From Burkholderiales bacterium (lineage in GTDB: Bacteria; Pseudomonadota; Gammaproteobacteria; Burkholderiales; SG8-41): a stretch of 7,338 nt of DNA. Position 1 is the first letter of the stretch, and each line of letters starts with the position of its first letter. A program made the position numbers and the translations under genes. This document shows positions 1 to 6,287 of the stretch, piece after piece. Below the pieces are notes generated by a model, which saw only the letters and a list, made by a program, of their open reading frames with translations, made no database searches and was not told where the DNA came from. The DNA is taken from assembly GCA_019746155.1 (NCBI GenBank), contig JAIESJ010000006.1, positions 1 through 7,338 on the forward strand, read 5' to 3'.

Positions 1-15
1 TGCACATGGACTAGC
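1..15. repeat. Left copy of a 15-bp direct repeat
   Basis: The window opens with TGCACATGGACTAGC, which recurs at 151-165 as TGCACATGGATTAGC with one mismatch. The left copy starts at base 1, so its true left border may lie outside the window. The two copies bracket about 135 bases that contain two inverted repeats and no gene. This could be a duplicated target flanking a small element, or two units of a dispersed repeat. The sequence alone cannot separate these options. Confidence 0.6.
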
Positions 16-86
16 TTGGCGATGATGAGTGCGCGAGCGTTCCAGCTTCAAACGGCTGTAAATGTGCCGCCGTCCCTCACTCCCGG

Positions 87-109
87 CCTCTCTCCCAAAG
101 GGAGAGAGG
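87..109. repeat. Perfect 10-bp inverted repeat, REP-like dispersed element
   Basis: The arms CCTCTCTCCC (87-96) and GGGAGAGAGG (100-109) are perfectly complementary around an AAA loop. The flanking CCCTCACTCCC (74-84) completes a pattern that resembles the CCCTCACCC...CTCTCCC...GGGAGAGG dispersed repeats common between genes in proteobacteria. Translated, these typically give spurious peptides of the TLSPKGRE type; frame 1 here reads LTPGLSPKGREE. No T-run follows on either strand, so an intrinsic terminator is unlikely. The repeat-family assignment is from memory. Confidence 0.6.
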
Positions 110-115
110 AGGCAT

Positions 116-139
116 GTGATCGCTGACGCGATGGATCAC
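116..139. repeat. Imperfect inverted repeat upstream of the acpP promoter
   Basis: GTGATC (116-121) is complementary to GATCAC (134-139). An alternative inner pairing joins ATCGC (119-123) with GCGAT (128-132) around a TGAC loop. It lies between the strong hairpin at 87-109 and the right copy of the direct repeat at 151-165, and may be part of the same repeat element. No function can be read from it. Confidence 0.4.
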
Positions 140-150
140 GACGGGCGGCA

Positions 151-165
151 TGCACATGGATTAGC
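151..165. repeat. Right copy of a 15-bp direct repeat
   Basis: TGCACATGGATTAGC matches bases 1-15 at 14 of 15 positions. Its end abuts the AT-rich segment (167-207) that holds the presumed acpP promoter, so the repeat-containing element stops just short of the promoter. Similarity to the left copy fades after base 165. Confidence 0.6.
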
Positions 166-198
166 GTTGATTTCTAAACGCTTTTTATACGGCAAATA

Positions 199-207
199 TG
201 GTAAAAT
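199..207 (+). promoter_or_regulatory. Putative extended -10 promoter for acpP
   Basis: TGG followed by TAAAAT (hexamer 202-207) fits the sigma-70 extended -10 pattern TGnTATAAT. It sits in an AT-rich stretch in an otherwise GC-rich region. At the expected distance the -35 position (about 179-184, CGCTTT) is a poor match, as is usual for extended -10 promoters. A start of transcription near 213-215 would give an untranslated leader of about 80 bases before acpP. A TTGATT hexamer at 167-172 is too far upstream to pair with it. The gene upstream is not visible, so read-through from outside the window is also possible. Confidence 0.55.
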
Positions 208-275
208 CCGCGCCTGACTCGCGTTGAAACACAACACCAAGCGGAATTGCGGTCCAACATATTGATTATCAAGCA

Positions 276-288
276 AGAGGAAAGGGGA
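276..288 (+). promoter_or_regulatory. Strong ribosome binding site of acpP
   Basis: Two purine-rich Shine-Dalgarno-like stretches, AGAGG (276-280) and AGGGGA (283-288), precede the ATG at 294. The second is spaced by 5 bases. This is the strongest ribosome binding site in the window and fits the very high expression expected for acyl carrier protein. fabF, holB and tatD show no clear counterpart. Confidence 0.6.
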
Positions 289-293
289 CGTTA

Positions 294-533
294 ATGGAAA
301 ATATCGAGCAACGGGTCAAGAAAATTGTTGCCGAACAGCTGGGCGTGAACGAAGCCGACATCAAAAACGAGTCGTCTTTCGTTAATGACCTCGGCGCCGA
401 TTCGCTCGACACCGTGGAACTGGTCATGGCGCTCGAAGAAGAATTCGAGACCGAAATCCCCGACGAGGAGGCCGAGAAAATCACGACGGTTCAACAGGCT
501 GTCGATTACATCCGGTCTCATCAGAAATCCTAG
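294..533 (+). CDS. acpP: Acyl carrier protein AcpP
   Basis: AcpP is the small acidic cytoplasmic carrier that holds growing acyl chains as thioesters during type II fatty acid synthesis. It also serves lipid A and other acyl-transfer pathways. The 79-residue protein matches the usual length of 77-80. The DSL motif at residues 36-38 within LGADSLDTVEL marks Ser37 as the site where holo-ACP synthase attaches 4'-phosphopantetheine. Acidic helix II (VMALEEEFETEIPDEEAE) follows and is the docking surface for the synthase enzymes. The start is fixed by the strong ribosome binding site just upstream and the standard MENIEQRVKKIV N-terminus. It is the first gene of the cluster, with fabF 117 bases downstream. 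fabG, which often precedes acpP, is not within the 293 bases upstream. Identification is essentially certain. Confidence 0.98.
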   Translation: MENIEQRVKKIVAEQLGVNEADIKNESSFVNDLGADSLDTVELVMALEEEFETEIPDEEAEKITTVQQAVDYIRSHQKS

Positions 534-604
534 GCACCAGCGCTATCCGGAGCGAATTTGGCAAGCAACGGGAGGCTCTATTAGCGACCGTTACCTATCC
601 GTGA

Positions 605-631
605 GCCGCGGGCCTGCCAAGCGTCCGCGGC
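605..631 (+). repeat. GC-only inverted repeat between acpP and fabF
   Basis: GCCGCGG (605-611) pairs with CCGCGGC (625-631) around a 13-base loop, giving a 7-bp stem made only of G-C pairs. No T-run follows, so it is not a standard intrinsic terminator. Its place between a very highly needed gene (acpP) and a moderately needed one (fabF) fits an mRNA-stabilising or attenuating hairpin, but that role is inferred. The rest of the 117-base gap shows no other clear signal; a TTGGCA at 558-563 lacks a good -10 partner. Confidence 0.45.
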
Positions 632-650
632 GAATCAATCTATCGAATTC

Positions 651-1898
651 ATGTCCAGTTCCACTAGACGCAGAGTAGTTGTCACCGGCCTCGGTATTGT
701 CTCGCCCGTCGGCATCACGGTCAGCGACGCCTGGGCGAACATTCTCGCCGCCAGGTCCGGCATCACCCGTATCACCCGTTTTGACGCTTCCGCCTACAGT
801 TCGCAGATCGCGGGCGAGGTGAAGGGCTTCGACGTCGGACAGTACCTGCCGGCCAAGGAAGCGCGTCGCTTCGACACCTTCATCCACTACGGCCTGGCGG
901 CGGCGATCGATGCGCTCAAGGATTCCGGGCTCGATCTCGAGCGCGAGAACCGCGAGCAGATCGGCGCCTGCATCGGTTCCGGCATTGGCGGCCTGCCGCT
1001 GATCGAGGATACGCACAACGCGATGCTCGCCGGGGGACCGCGCAAGATTTCGCCGTTTTTCGTACCCGGCACCATCATCAATCTGATCGCGGGCCAGCTT
1101 TCGATCATGTACGGCCTCAAGGGGCCCAATCTTGCAGTGGTCACCGCATGCACCACGGCCAACCACAGCATCGGTGAAGCCGGCCGTCTCATCGAGTACG
1201 GCGACGCCGACGTCATGATCGCCGGCGGCGCCGAGTCCTGCGTTTCGCCGCTCGGCGTCGGCGGCTTCTGCGCGGCGCGCGCACTGTCCGTCCGCAACGA
1301 CGACCCTGCCGCCGCCAGCCGGCCGTGGGACAAGGACCGCGACGGCTTCGTGCTGGGCGAGGGCGCCGGAATACTTGTGCTCGAAGAATACGAGCACGCC
1401 AGGGCGCGCGGCGCGCGCATCTACTGCGAACTTGCCGGCTATGGCATGAGCGCGGACGCGCATCACATCACTGCCCCCTGCGAGGACGGCGAGGGCGCCG
1501 TGCGCTGCATGGCCAACGCCATGCGCAATGCCGGCATCAATCGCGAGCAGATCGATTACATCAACGCCCATGGTACTTCGACGCCGCTTGGCGATATCGC
1601 CGAGACCGTCGCCGTCAAGCGCTGTTTCGGCGATCACGCCAGGAAGCTGGCGGTGAGTTCCACCAAATCCATGACCGGGCATCTGCTGGGTGCCGCCGGC
1701 GGCATCGAGGCCGTATTCTCGGTGCTGGCCATCCGCGACCAGACCGCGCCGCCGACCATCAATCTGCACTGTCAGGATCCGCAGTGTGATCTGGATTACG
1801 TGCCCAACACGGCGCGCCCGATGAAGATCGACGTCGTACTGTCGAACTCGTTCGGTTTCGGCGGCACCAACGGCAGCCTGGTTTTCCGCAAAGTCTGA
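651..1898 (+). CDS. fabF: 3-oxoacyl-[acyl-carrier-protein] synthase II (KAS II)
   Basis: FabF condenses malonyl-ACP with acyl-ACP, releasing CO2, to lengthen fatty acids. It is the enzyme that extends palmitoleoyl- to cis-vaccenoyl-ACP. The 415-residue protein is full length (E. coli FabF is 413). It opens with RRVVVTGLGIVSPVG (7-21). The thiolase-fold catalytic set is intact: nucleophile Cys167 in VVTACTTANHS, His307 in NAHGTSTP, Lys339 in SSTKSMTGH and His344 in TGHLLGAAGG. The gating loop SNSFGFGGTNGSL spans 398-410. The start ATG has no recognisable Shine-Dalgarno sequence and no in-frame start lies close upstream. The ATG is chosen because the conserved N-terminus begins just after it. 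It reads with acpP upstream and pabC 55 bases downstream. FabB is the close relative, but length and the SFGFGGTNGSL end fit FabF better. Confidence 0.97.
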   Translation: MSSSTRRRVVVTGLGIVSPVGITVSDAWANILAARSGITRITRFDASAYSSQIAGEVKGFDVGQYLPAKEARRFDTFIHYGLAAAIDALKDSGLDLERENREQIGACIGSGIGGLPLIEDTHNAMLAGGPRKISPFFVPGTIINLIAGQLSIMYGLKGPNLAVVTACTTANHSIGEAGRLIEYGDADVMIAGGAESCVSPLGVGGFCAARALSVRNDDPAAASRPWDKDRDGFVLGEGAGILVLEEYEHARARGARIYCELAGYGMSADAHHITAPCEDGEGAVRCMANAMRNAGINREQIDYINAHGTSTPLGDIAETVAVKRCFGDHARKLAVSSTKSMTGHLLGAAGGIEAVFSVLAIRDQTAPPTINLHCQDPQCDLDYVPNTARPMKIDVVLSNSFGFGGTNGSLVFRKV

Positions 1899-1953
1899 CA
1901 ACGGTGCCGGCCGCGACAGTTGCGGCACGCGCGCTATCGACACGCAGGTTCTC

Positions 1954-2769
1954 ATGATCCTGGTCAACGGCGCTCCGAGCAACGTCATCGCCGTCACCGA
2001 CCGTGGTCTGATGTATGGCGACGGTGTGTTCCGCACCCTCGCCGTGCGCGGCGGCCGGCCGCTGCACTGGCAGCGCCACTATGCCCGGCTGCGTAGCGAC
2101 TGCACCACGCTGGGCATCCGCTGCCCCGATGAAGCGGTTTTGCGCGCCGAACTGGCGCAGGCCACCCGACATGAACCCGACTGCGTAGCCCGGCTCACCG
2201 TCACACGCGGCCCGGGCCAGCGGGGTTATGCGCAACCCTCGCCGGCAAATCCGACGACACGCATCGTAATGACCTCGGCTCCGCCGCAATACCCTCCTGA
2301 TTTTGCCGAGCGCGGCGTCGCAGTCCATCTCTGCCGCCTGCGTCTCGGATTCCAGCCTGCGCTCGCCGGGATCAAGCATCTTAACCGGCTGGAAAACGTG
2401 CTGGCGCGCGCCGAATGGAGCGATGCCGCCATCGCTGAAGGTCTGCTGCTCGACATCGAAGGCAATGCGATCGAAGGCACCATGAGCAATCTTTTCATCG
2501 TCGAACGCGGCGCGCTCGCCACGCCCGATCTCGCGCGCTGCGGCGTTGCCGGCGTGACGCGGGAACGCATCATCGAATACGCCGGCCGGCACGGCATCGC
2601 CTGCCATGTGACGCATATCGGCTGCGAGCGCCTGTTCGAAGCGGCAGAAGTATTGCTGGTCAACAGCATCATCGGCGTCTGGCAGGTGAGGAAATTGATG
2701 GGCAAAACCTGGGGGCCGGGAACCCTCGTGACGCGCATCAGACAATGGCTCGATGAAGAAAACGACTAA
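1954..2769 (+). CDS. pabC: Aminodeoxychorismate lyase PabC
   Basis: This is a PLP-dependent fold-type IV enzyme that splits 4-amino-4-deoxychorismate into p-aminobenzoate and pyruvate, feeding folate synthesis in the cytoplasm. The 271-residue length is typical. The N-terminal signature DRGLMYGDGVFRT is at 16-28. The PLP Schiff-base lysine is Lys141 in GIKHLNRLENVLAR. The conserved glutamate and phosphate-binding loop EGTMSNLF are at 174-181, and LLVNSIIGVWQV lies at 234-245. The start is supported by a weak GCAGG five bases before the ATG. Its last 17 bases overlap the start of mltG. D-amino acid and branched-chain aminotransferases share this fold, but the context between fabF and mltG is the classic pabC location, so the assignment is strong. 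Confidence 0.93.
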   Translation: MILVNGAPSNVIAVTDRGLMYGDGVFRTLAVRGGRPLHWQRHYARLRSDCTTLGIRCPDEAVLRAELAQATRHEPDCVARLTVTRGPGQRGYAQPSPANPTTRIVMTSAPPQYPPDFAERGVAVHLCRLRLGFQPALAGIKHLNRLENVLARAEWSDAAIAEGLLLDIEGNAIEGTMSNLFIVERGALATPDLARCGVAGVTRERIIEYAGRHGIACHVTHIGCERLFEAAEVLLVNSIIGVWQVRKLMGKTWGPGTLVTRIRQWLDEEND

Positions 2770-3766
2770 GCGCCGGCTAAAATATCTGTCGCTGATCACC
2801 GCGGCAGGTGTTTTTGCCGCGGTGGTGTGGCTCGCGTTCTATGCCCACTTCGAATTCAGGCCGGCGCAGTTGCCGCTGCAATTCGATCTCAAGAGCGGCA
2901 GCAGCCTTAAAAGCGCGGCCCAGCAGATGGCTGATGCGGGAGTGCTGGGCAATGCGACGCGGTTTGTGATCCTGGCGCGGCTGCTCGGCGCAGCCGGCAA
3001 GGTCAAGGCCGGCAACTACGAAGTGAACAGCCCCCTGTCGCCGCTCGACCTGTTGCGCAAAATCACCGAGGGCGACTACACCCAATCCGCGGTCACTTTC
3101 GTCGAGGGCTGGACGTTCCGGCAGATCCGCAAGGTGCTTGACGAGCATCCGGGTGTAAAGCACGATACCCAGGGCCTGAGCGACGCCGAAATCCGGCAGC
3201 GGCTGGGTCTCGATCAGCCCTCGCCGGAAGGCTGGTTTTTCCCCGACACCTATCACTTCAGCAGCGGCACCAGCGATCTCGCCATCCTGCGCCGCGCCTA
3301 CCGGCTGATGCAGTCCCACCTTGCCACCCAGTGGGAAGGACGCGCGGCCGATCTGCCGCTCAAATCCCCGTACGAAGCGCTGATCCTGGCCTCCATCATC
3401 GAGAAAGAAACCGGCAAGGCTGCGGATCGGCCGCTGATCGCGGCGGTGTTCATCAACCGGCTGCGCATGGGCATGAGGCTGCAGACCGACCCCACCGTGA
3501 TCTACGGCATGGGCGAAGCCTTCGACGGCGATCTGCGCAAGCGCGATCTCGCCGCCGACACGCCCTACAACACCTATACCCGCGAAGGGCTGCCACCGAC
3601 GCCGATCGCCATGCCGGGACTCGCCTCGCTTTCCGCCGCGCTCAATCCGGCCAGGAGCAACGCGCTTTATTTCGTCGCCAAGGGCGACGGTTCTTCGCAT
3701 TTCTCGCGCACGCTGGAGGAACACAGCCGCGCCGTGACAAAATATCAAAAATCAGGACAACGCTGA
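2753..3766 (+). CDS. mltG: Endolytic murein transglycosylase MltG (YceG family)
   Basis: MltG is an inner-membrane lytic transglycosylase that cleaves nascent glycan strands internally and so helps set peptidoglycan strand length. The 337-residue protein has a basic N-terminus (KKTTKRRLK, 2-10). One membrane helix follows at about 12-31, placing the rest in the periplasm. A LysM-like region spans about 44-90 (FDLKSGSSLKSAAQQMADAG) and the YceG catalytic domain follows. Conserved blocks are EGWFFPDTYHF (159-169), ILASIIEKETG (211-221, with Glu217 the likely catalytic acid), RLQTDPTVIYGMG (242-254) and YNTYTREGLPPTPIAMPG (272-289). The ATG lies inside the end of pabC (17-base overlap) and has no obvious Shine-Dalgarno, so translation is probably coupled to pabC. 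Its stop codon TGA shares its last base with the ATG of tmk. Confidence 0.95.
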   Translation: MKKTTKRRLKYLSLITAAGVFAAVVWLAFYAHFEFRPAQLPLQFDLKSGSSLKSAAQQMADAGVLGNATRFVILARLLGAAGKVKAGNYEVNSPLSPLDLLRKITEGDYTQSAVTFVEGWTFRQIRKVLDEHPGVKHDTQGLSDAEIRQRLGLDQPSPEGWFFPDTYHFSSGTSDLAILRRAYRLMQSHLATQWEGRAADLPLKSPYEALILASIIEKETGKAADRPLIAAVFINRLRMGMRLQTDPTVIYGMGEAFDGDLRKRDLAADTPYNTYTREGLPPTPIAMPGLASLSAALNPARSNALYFVAKGDGSSHFSRTLEEHSRAVTKYQKSGQR

Positions 3767-4392
3767 TGCGCGGCAAATTCATCACCCTCGAAGGCATAGA
3801 CGGCGCGGGCAAGAGCACCCATCTCCAGTGGCTGGCGGGCTTTCTGCAAGGCCGCGGCATCCCGGTCCGGGTCACACGCGAGCCGGGCGGCACTGAACTC
3901 GGGGAAAAATTGCGGCAAATGCTGCTCGACCGCGCCCAGCGGCTGCACCCCGAGACCGAAGCGCTGCTGATGTTCGCCGCGCGCCGCGAGCACCTCGACA
4001 AGGTGATCGTGCCGGCCCTGGAAGCCGGCACCTGGGTGGTGTGCGACCGGTTCACCGACGCCACATTTGCCTATCAATCCGGCGGCAGCAGCGTTCCCTG
4101 GGAGCGGATCGAAGGGCTGGAACAATGGGTGCAGCAAGGTCTGCAGCCGGACATTACCCTGTACTTTGATGTGACGCCCGAAGTGGGGCGCAGCCGCAGC
4201 GGGCGCATCAAAACCCCGGACCGCTTTGAGCAGGAGCAGGACGATTTTTACAGGCGGGTCAGGGAAGCTTACCTGCGGCGCGCACGCGAACACCCGCGAA
4301 GAATCCACACGGTCGACGCCGGCGCGGGCATTGCCGATATTCAGAAAGAAGTTGAGATGATTATCTTAACTCTTTGTGATATAAAGAATTAG
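3766..4392 (+). CDS. tmk: Thymidylate kinase (dTMP kinase)
   Basis: Tmk phosphorylates dTMP to dTDP with ATP, an essential step in making dTTP. The 208-residue protein matches the family's usual length. It has the P-loop GIDGAGKST (10-18), the TREPGGT substrate loop (37-43), the CDRFTDATFAYQ block (93-104, Asp94-Arg95) and an arginine-rich lid around 141-154 (GRSRSGRIKTPDRF). It begins in TGATG, sharing one base with the mltG stop, and AGGA at 3754-3757 is a well-placed ribosome binding site. The last dozen codons (EVEMIILTLCDIKN) are AT-rich, unlike the rest of the gene, and run into an inverted repeat that covers the TAG stop. The C-terminus is poorly conserved in this family, so this is probably harmless. 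Confidence 0.96.
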   Translation: MRGKFITLEGIDGAGKSTHLQWLAGFLQGRGIPVRVTREPGGTELGEKLRQMLLDRAQRLHPETEALLMFAARREHLDKVIVPALEAGTWVVCDRFTDATFAYQSGGSSVPWERIEGLEQWVQQGLQPDITLYFDVTPEVGRSRSGRIKTPDRFEQEQDDFYRRVREAYLRRAREHPRRIHTVDAGAGIADIQKEVEMIILTLCDIKN

Positions 4393-4427
4393 ATTTTCCT
4401 ATTTTCTCAAGGGCCCGATTCTTTATA
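4380..4427 (+). repeat. Perfect 10-bp AT-rich inverted repeat at the tmk-holB junction
   Basis: TATAAAGAAT (4380-4389) is perfectly complementary to ATTCTTTATA (4418-4427). The 28-base loop contains the palindrome GGGCCC (4411-4416). The left arm overlaps the last codons of tmk. The right arm overlaps TATAAA (4424-4429), a possible -10 box for holB with a poor -35. There is no T-run after the right arm. The whole junction (about 4355-4460) is far more AT-rich than its surroundings. It could be an operator, an RNA stem that limits holB expression, or a relic of an insertion. None of these can be decided from the sequence. Confidence 0.5.
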
Positions 4428-4461
4428 AACCACACCAATAAAACCGTTTAACGCACTGTAA

Positions 4462-5475
4462 ATGAACATATTACCATGGCATCAGGCTGAGTTTGAGCGG
4501 CTTCTGGCCGACAAGGCCCGGCTGCCTCACGCCAATTTGCTGCATGGACGCCAAGGCATAGGGAAGGCGGCTTTTGCCCGCACCTTTGCCCAGACGCTGC
4601 TGTGTGAAAGCCCGGTGCCATCGGGCGCAGCCTGCGGCCAATGCGCGGCCTGTCACTGGTTCGAAGCCGGCACGCACCCCGATTTCCGGCAAATCGAGCC
4701 GGAAAGTCTCGCCGAGACCCCTACAGAAGAACAGGGCAGCGATAAAAAAGCCAGCCAGCAAATCACCATCGAGCAGATCCGCGTTCTGCCGGATTTCATC
4801 GGCATATCAAGCCATCGCGGCGGTCCCAAGGTGATCCTGATTCACCCCGCCGAAGCCCTCAACATCAGCGCCGCCAATGCCCTGCTCAAAAGCCTGGAAG
4901 AGCCGCCGGCGCACACTTATTTTCTACTGGTCAGTCACCGTCCGCATTCATTGCTGCCGACGATCAAAAGCCGCTGCCAGCAGCTCGTGCTGCAGGGGCC
5001 CGCGCCCGCAGCGGCCGCAGCATGGCTGAAATCCCAGGGCATGGCGAATCCCGAACTCGCGCTGGCGCAAACCGGCAACTCGCCGCTGATCGCGCTGCAA
5101 CTCGACAATGAGGAATACTGGCGACAGCGCAACACCTTGCTCAAGGGCATCGCCAGTGCGGATTTCGATGCACTGGCGCTGGCGGAGCAGGTGCGAGATT
5201 ACCCGATACCCCAAGTCGTGAGCTGGCTGCAGAAATGGTCTTATGACCTGATTTCACAGAAATTTCTGGGAACCATCCGCTACAATCCCGATCACAATGC
5301 CGCGCTCGCCGCGGCCGCGGCACAGGTGGATGCGCTCCCCGCGCTGCGCTTTCACCGCGAACTGGTACAGTTGCAGCGCATCGTCAACCATCCGCTCAAT
5401 CCACGGTTGTTTATTGAACAGATGCTGATCTCTTATGCCGGGCTGCTGGTGCAGCCGCAGCGTGCCGCTGCCTGA
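4462..5475 (+). CDS. holB: DNA polymerase III subunit delta' (HolB)
   Basis: HolB is the delta' subunit of the clamp loader, the AAA+ stator that, with delta and tau/gamma, opens the beta sliding clamp. The protein has 337 residues. A Walker A-like loop GRQGIGKAA (29-37) ends in Ala instead of Ser/Thr, in keeping with a subunit that does not hydrolyse ATP. The zinc module has Cys48, Cys58, Cys61 and Cys64 (CGQCAAC at 58-64). A sensor-like block NALLKSLEEPP (139-149) follows, and the SRC motif (170-172) provides the arginine finger Arg171 to a neighbouring subunit. The start is set by the typical N-terminus LPWHQAEFERLL; no Shine-Dalgarno sequence precedes the ATG. It follows tmk after a 69-base AT-rich gap, so it may have its own weak promoter. 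tatD begins 23 bases after its stop. Confidence 0.94.
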   Translation: MNILPWHQAEFERLLADKARLPHANLLHGRQGIGKAAFARTFAQTLLCESPVPSGAACGQCAACHWFEAGTHPDFRQIEPESLAETPTEEQGSDKKASQQITIEQIRVLPDFIGISSHRGGPKVILIHPAEALNISAANALLKSLEEPPAHTYFLLVSHRPHSLLPTIKSRCQQLVLQGPAPAAAAAWLKSQGMANPELALAQTGNSPLIALQLDNEEYWRQRNTLLKGIASADFDALALAEQVRDYPIPQVVSWLQKWSYDLISQKFLGTIRYNPDHNAALAAAAAQVDALPALRFHRELVQLQRIVNHPLNPRLFIEQMLISYAGLLVQPQRAAA

Positions 5476-5498
5476 ATAATCCCCCGGCTTCATCATAT

Positions 5499-6287
5499 AT
5501 GCTGGTCGATTCTCATTGCCACCTGGATTTTCCTGATCTCGCTGCCGATTTGGACAGCGTCATGGCGCTCATGCGGGAAAACCAGGTCACCCATGCACTG
5601 TGCGTGAGCGTGACGCTCGAAGATTTTCCCAAAGTACTTGCGATTGCCGAAAAATACCCGCATGTGTTTGCGTCGGTCGGCGTCCATCCCGACTATGAGG
5701 GGGTATCCGAGGCATCGCCCGAAACACTGGTGCGGCTGGCCGCCCACCCCAAAGTCGTGGCGCTCGGCGAGACCGGGCTCGATTATTACCGGGTCAAGGG
5801 CGAGCTCGAATGGCAACGCGAGCGCTTTCGCAACCATATTCGCGCAGCACGCCAGTGCGGCAAACCGCTCATCATCCACACCCGCGAGGCGGCGCAGGAC
5901 ACGCTCCGTATCATGCGCGAGGAGGGCGCGGACAAGGCGGGGGGCGTGATGCATTGCTTCACCGAATCCTGGGAAGTCGCCCGGCAGGCACTGGACCTGG
6001 GGTTCTACATTTCCTTTTCCGGCATCGTCACCTTCAAGAATGCCGTGGCGCTCAAGGAAGTGGCGAAGAGAGTGCCGCTGGAGCAAATGCTGATCGAAAC
6101 TGATTCCCCCTATCTGGCGCCGGTACCCCATCGCGGGAAAACCAATCAACCCGGCCTGGTCAAACACGTGGCGGAGGAAATCGCCAGACTCCGGAATCTG
6201 TCTTTCGATCAGGTGGCTACAGTGACAACTAATAATTTTTTCAATCTATTCAAGTTAAAGAGAGCTGTATCTCATGTTCAGGATTAG
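5499..6287 (+). CDS. TatD family metal-dependent hydrolase (YcfH-like)
   Basis: TatD-family enzymes are TIM-barrel metallohydrolases of the amidohydrolase superfamily; several members have DNase activity. The true substrate of the holB-linked YcfH type is not settled. The 262-residue length is standard. Predicted metal ligands are all present: His6 and His8 (DSHCHLD, 4-10), Glu91 (GETGLDYY, 90-97), His127 (LIIHTRE), His152 (MHCF) and Asp202 (IETDSPYLAPVPHRGK, 199-214). TTNNFFNLF (243-251) is the usual family ending. The ATG directly precedes the HxH motif, so no shorter or longer start is plausible, although no ribosome binding site is visible. It lies 23 bases after holB, the position it holds in E. 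coli, while P. aeruginosa has pilZ in between. The ankyrin gene starts 14 bases before its stop. Confidence 0.93.
   Translation: MLVDSHCHLDFPDLAADLDSVMALMRENQVTHALCVSVTLEDFPKVLAIAEKYPHVFASVGVHPDYEGVSEASPETLVRLAAHPKVVALGETGLDYYRVKGELEWQRERFRNHIRAARQCGKPLIIHTREAAQDTLRIMREEGADKAGGVMHCFTESWEVARQALDLGFYISFSGIVTFKNAVALKEVAKRVPLEQMLIETDSPYLAPVPHRGKTNQPGLVKHVAEEIARLRNLSFDQVATVTTNNFFNLFKLKRAVSHVQD

Noticed and set aside
87..109. Intrinsic terminator of an upstream gene
   Set aside because: The stem is strong, but no run of T follows on either strand and the sequence looks like a dispersed repeat.
1..126. Open frame at the left edge as the end of an upstream gene such as fabG
   Set aside because: The translation contains a typical out-of-frame repeat peptide (LTPGLSPKGREE) and nothing like the FabG C-terminus.
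262..272. TTGATTATCAA as an FNR-type operator in the acpP leader
   Set aside because: The half-sites resemble TTGAT/ATCAA, but the spacer is 1 base instead of the 4 needed, and the position just before the ribosome binding site gives no further support.
385..678. Rightward 97-codon frame overlapping acpP and the start of fabF
   Set aside because: It is a shifted frame of acpP running into the intergenic hairpin, with no ribosome binding site and arginine/proline-rich out-of-frame composition.
591..2036. Long leftward open frame of 481 codons across fabF
   Set aside because: It lies opposite the clearly conserved fabF gene and has no recognisable domain. Long antisense frames are expected in GC-rich coding DNA. 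The leftward frames at 1759-2799 and 2777-3748 are rejected for the same reason.
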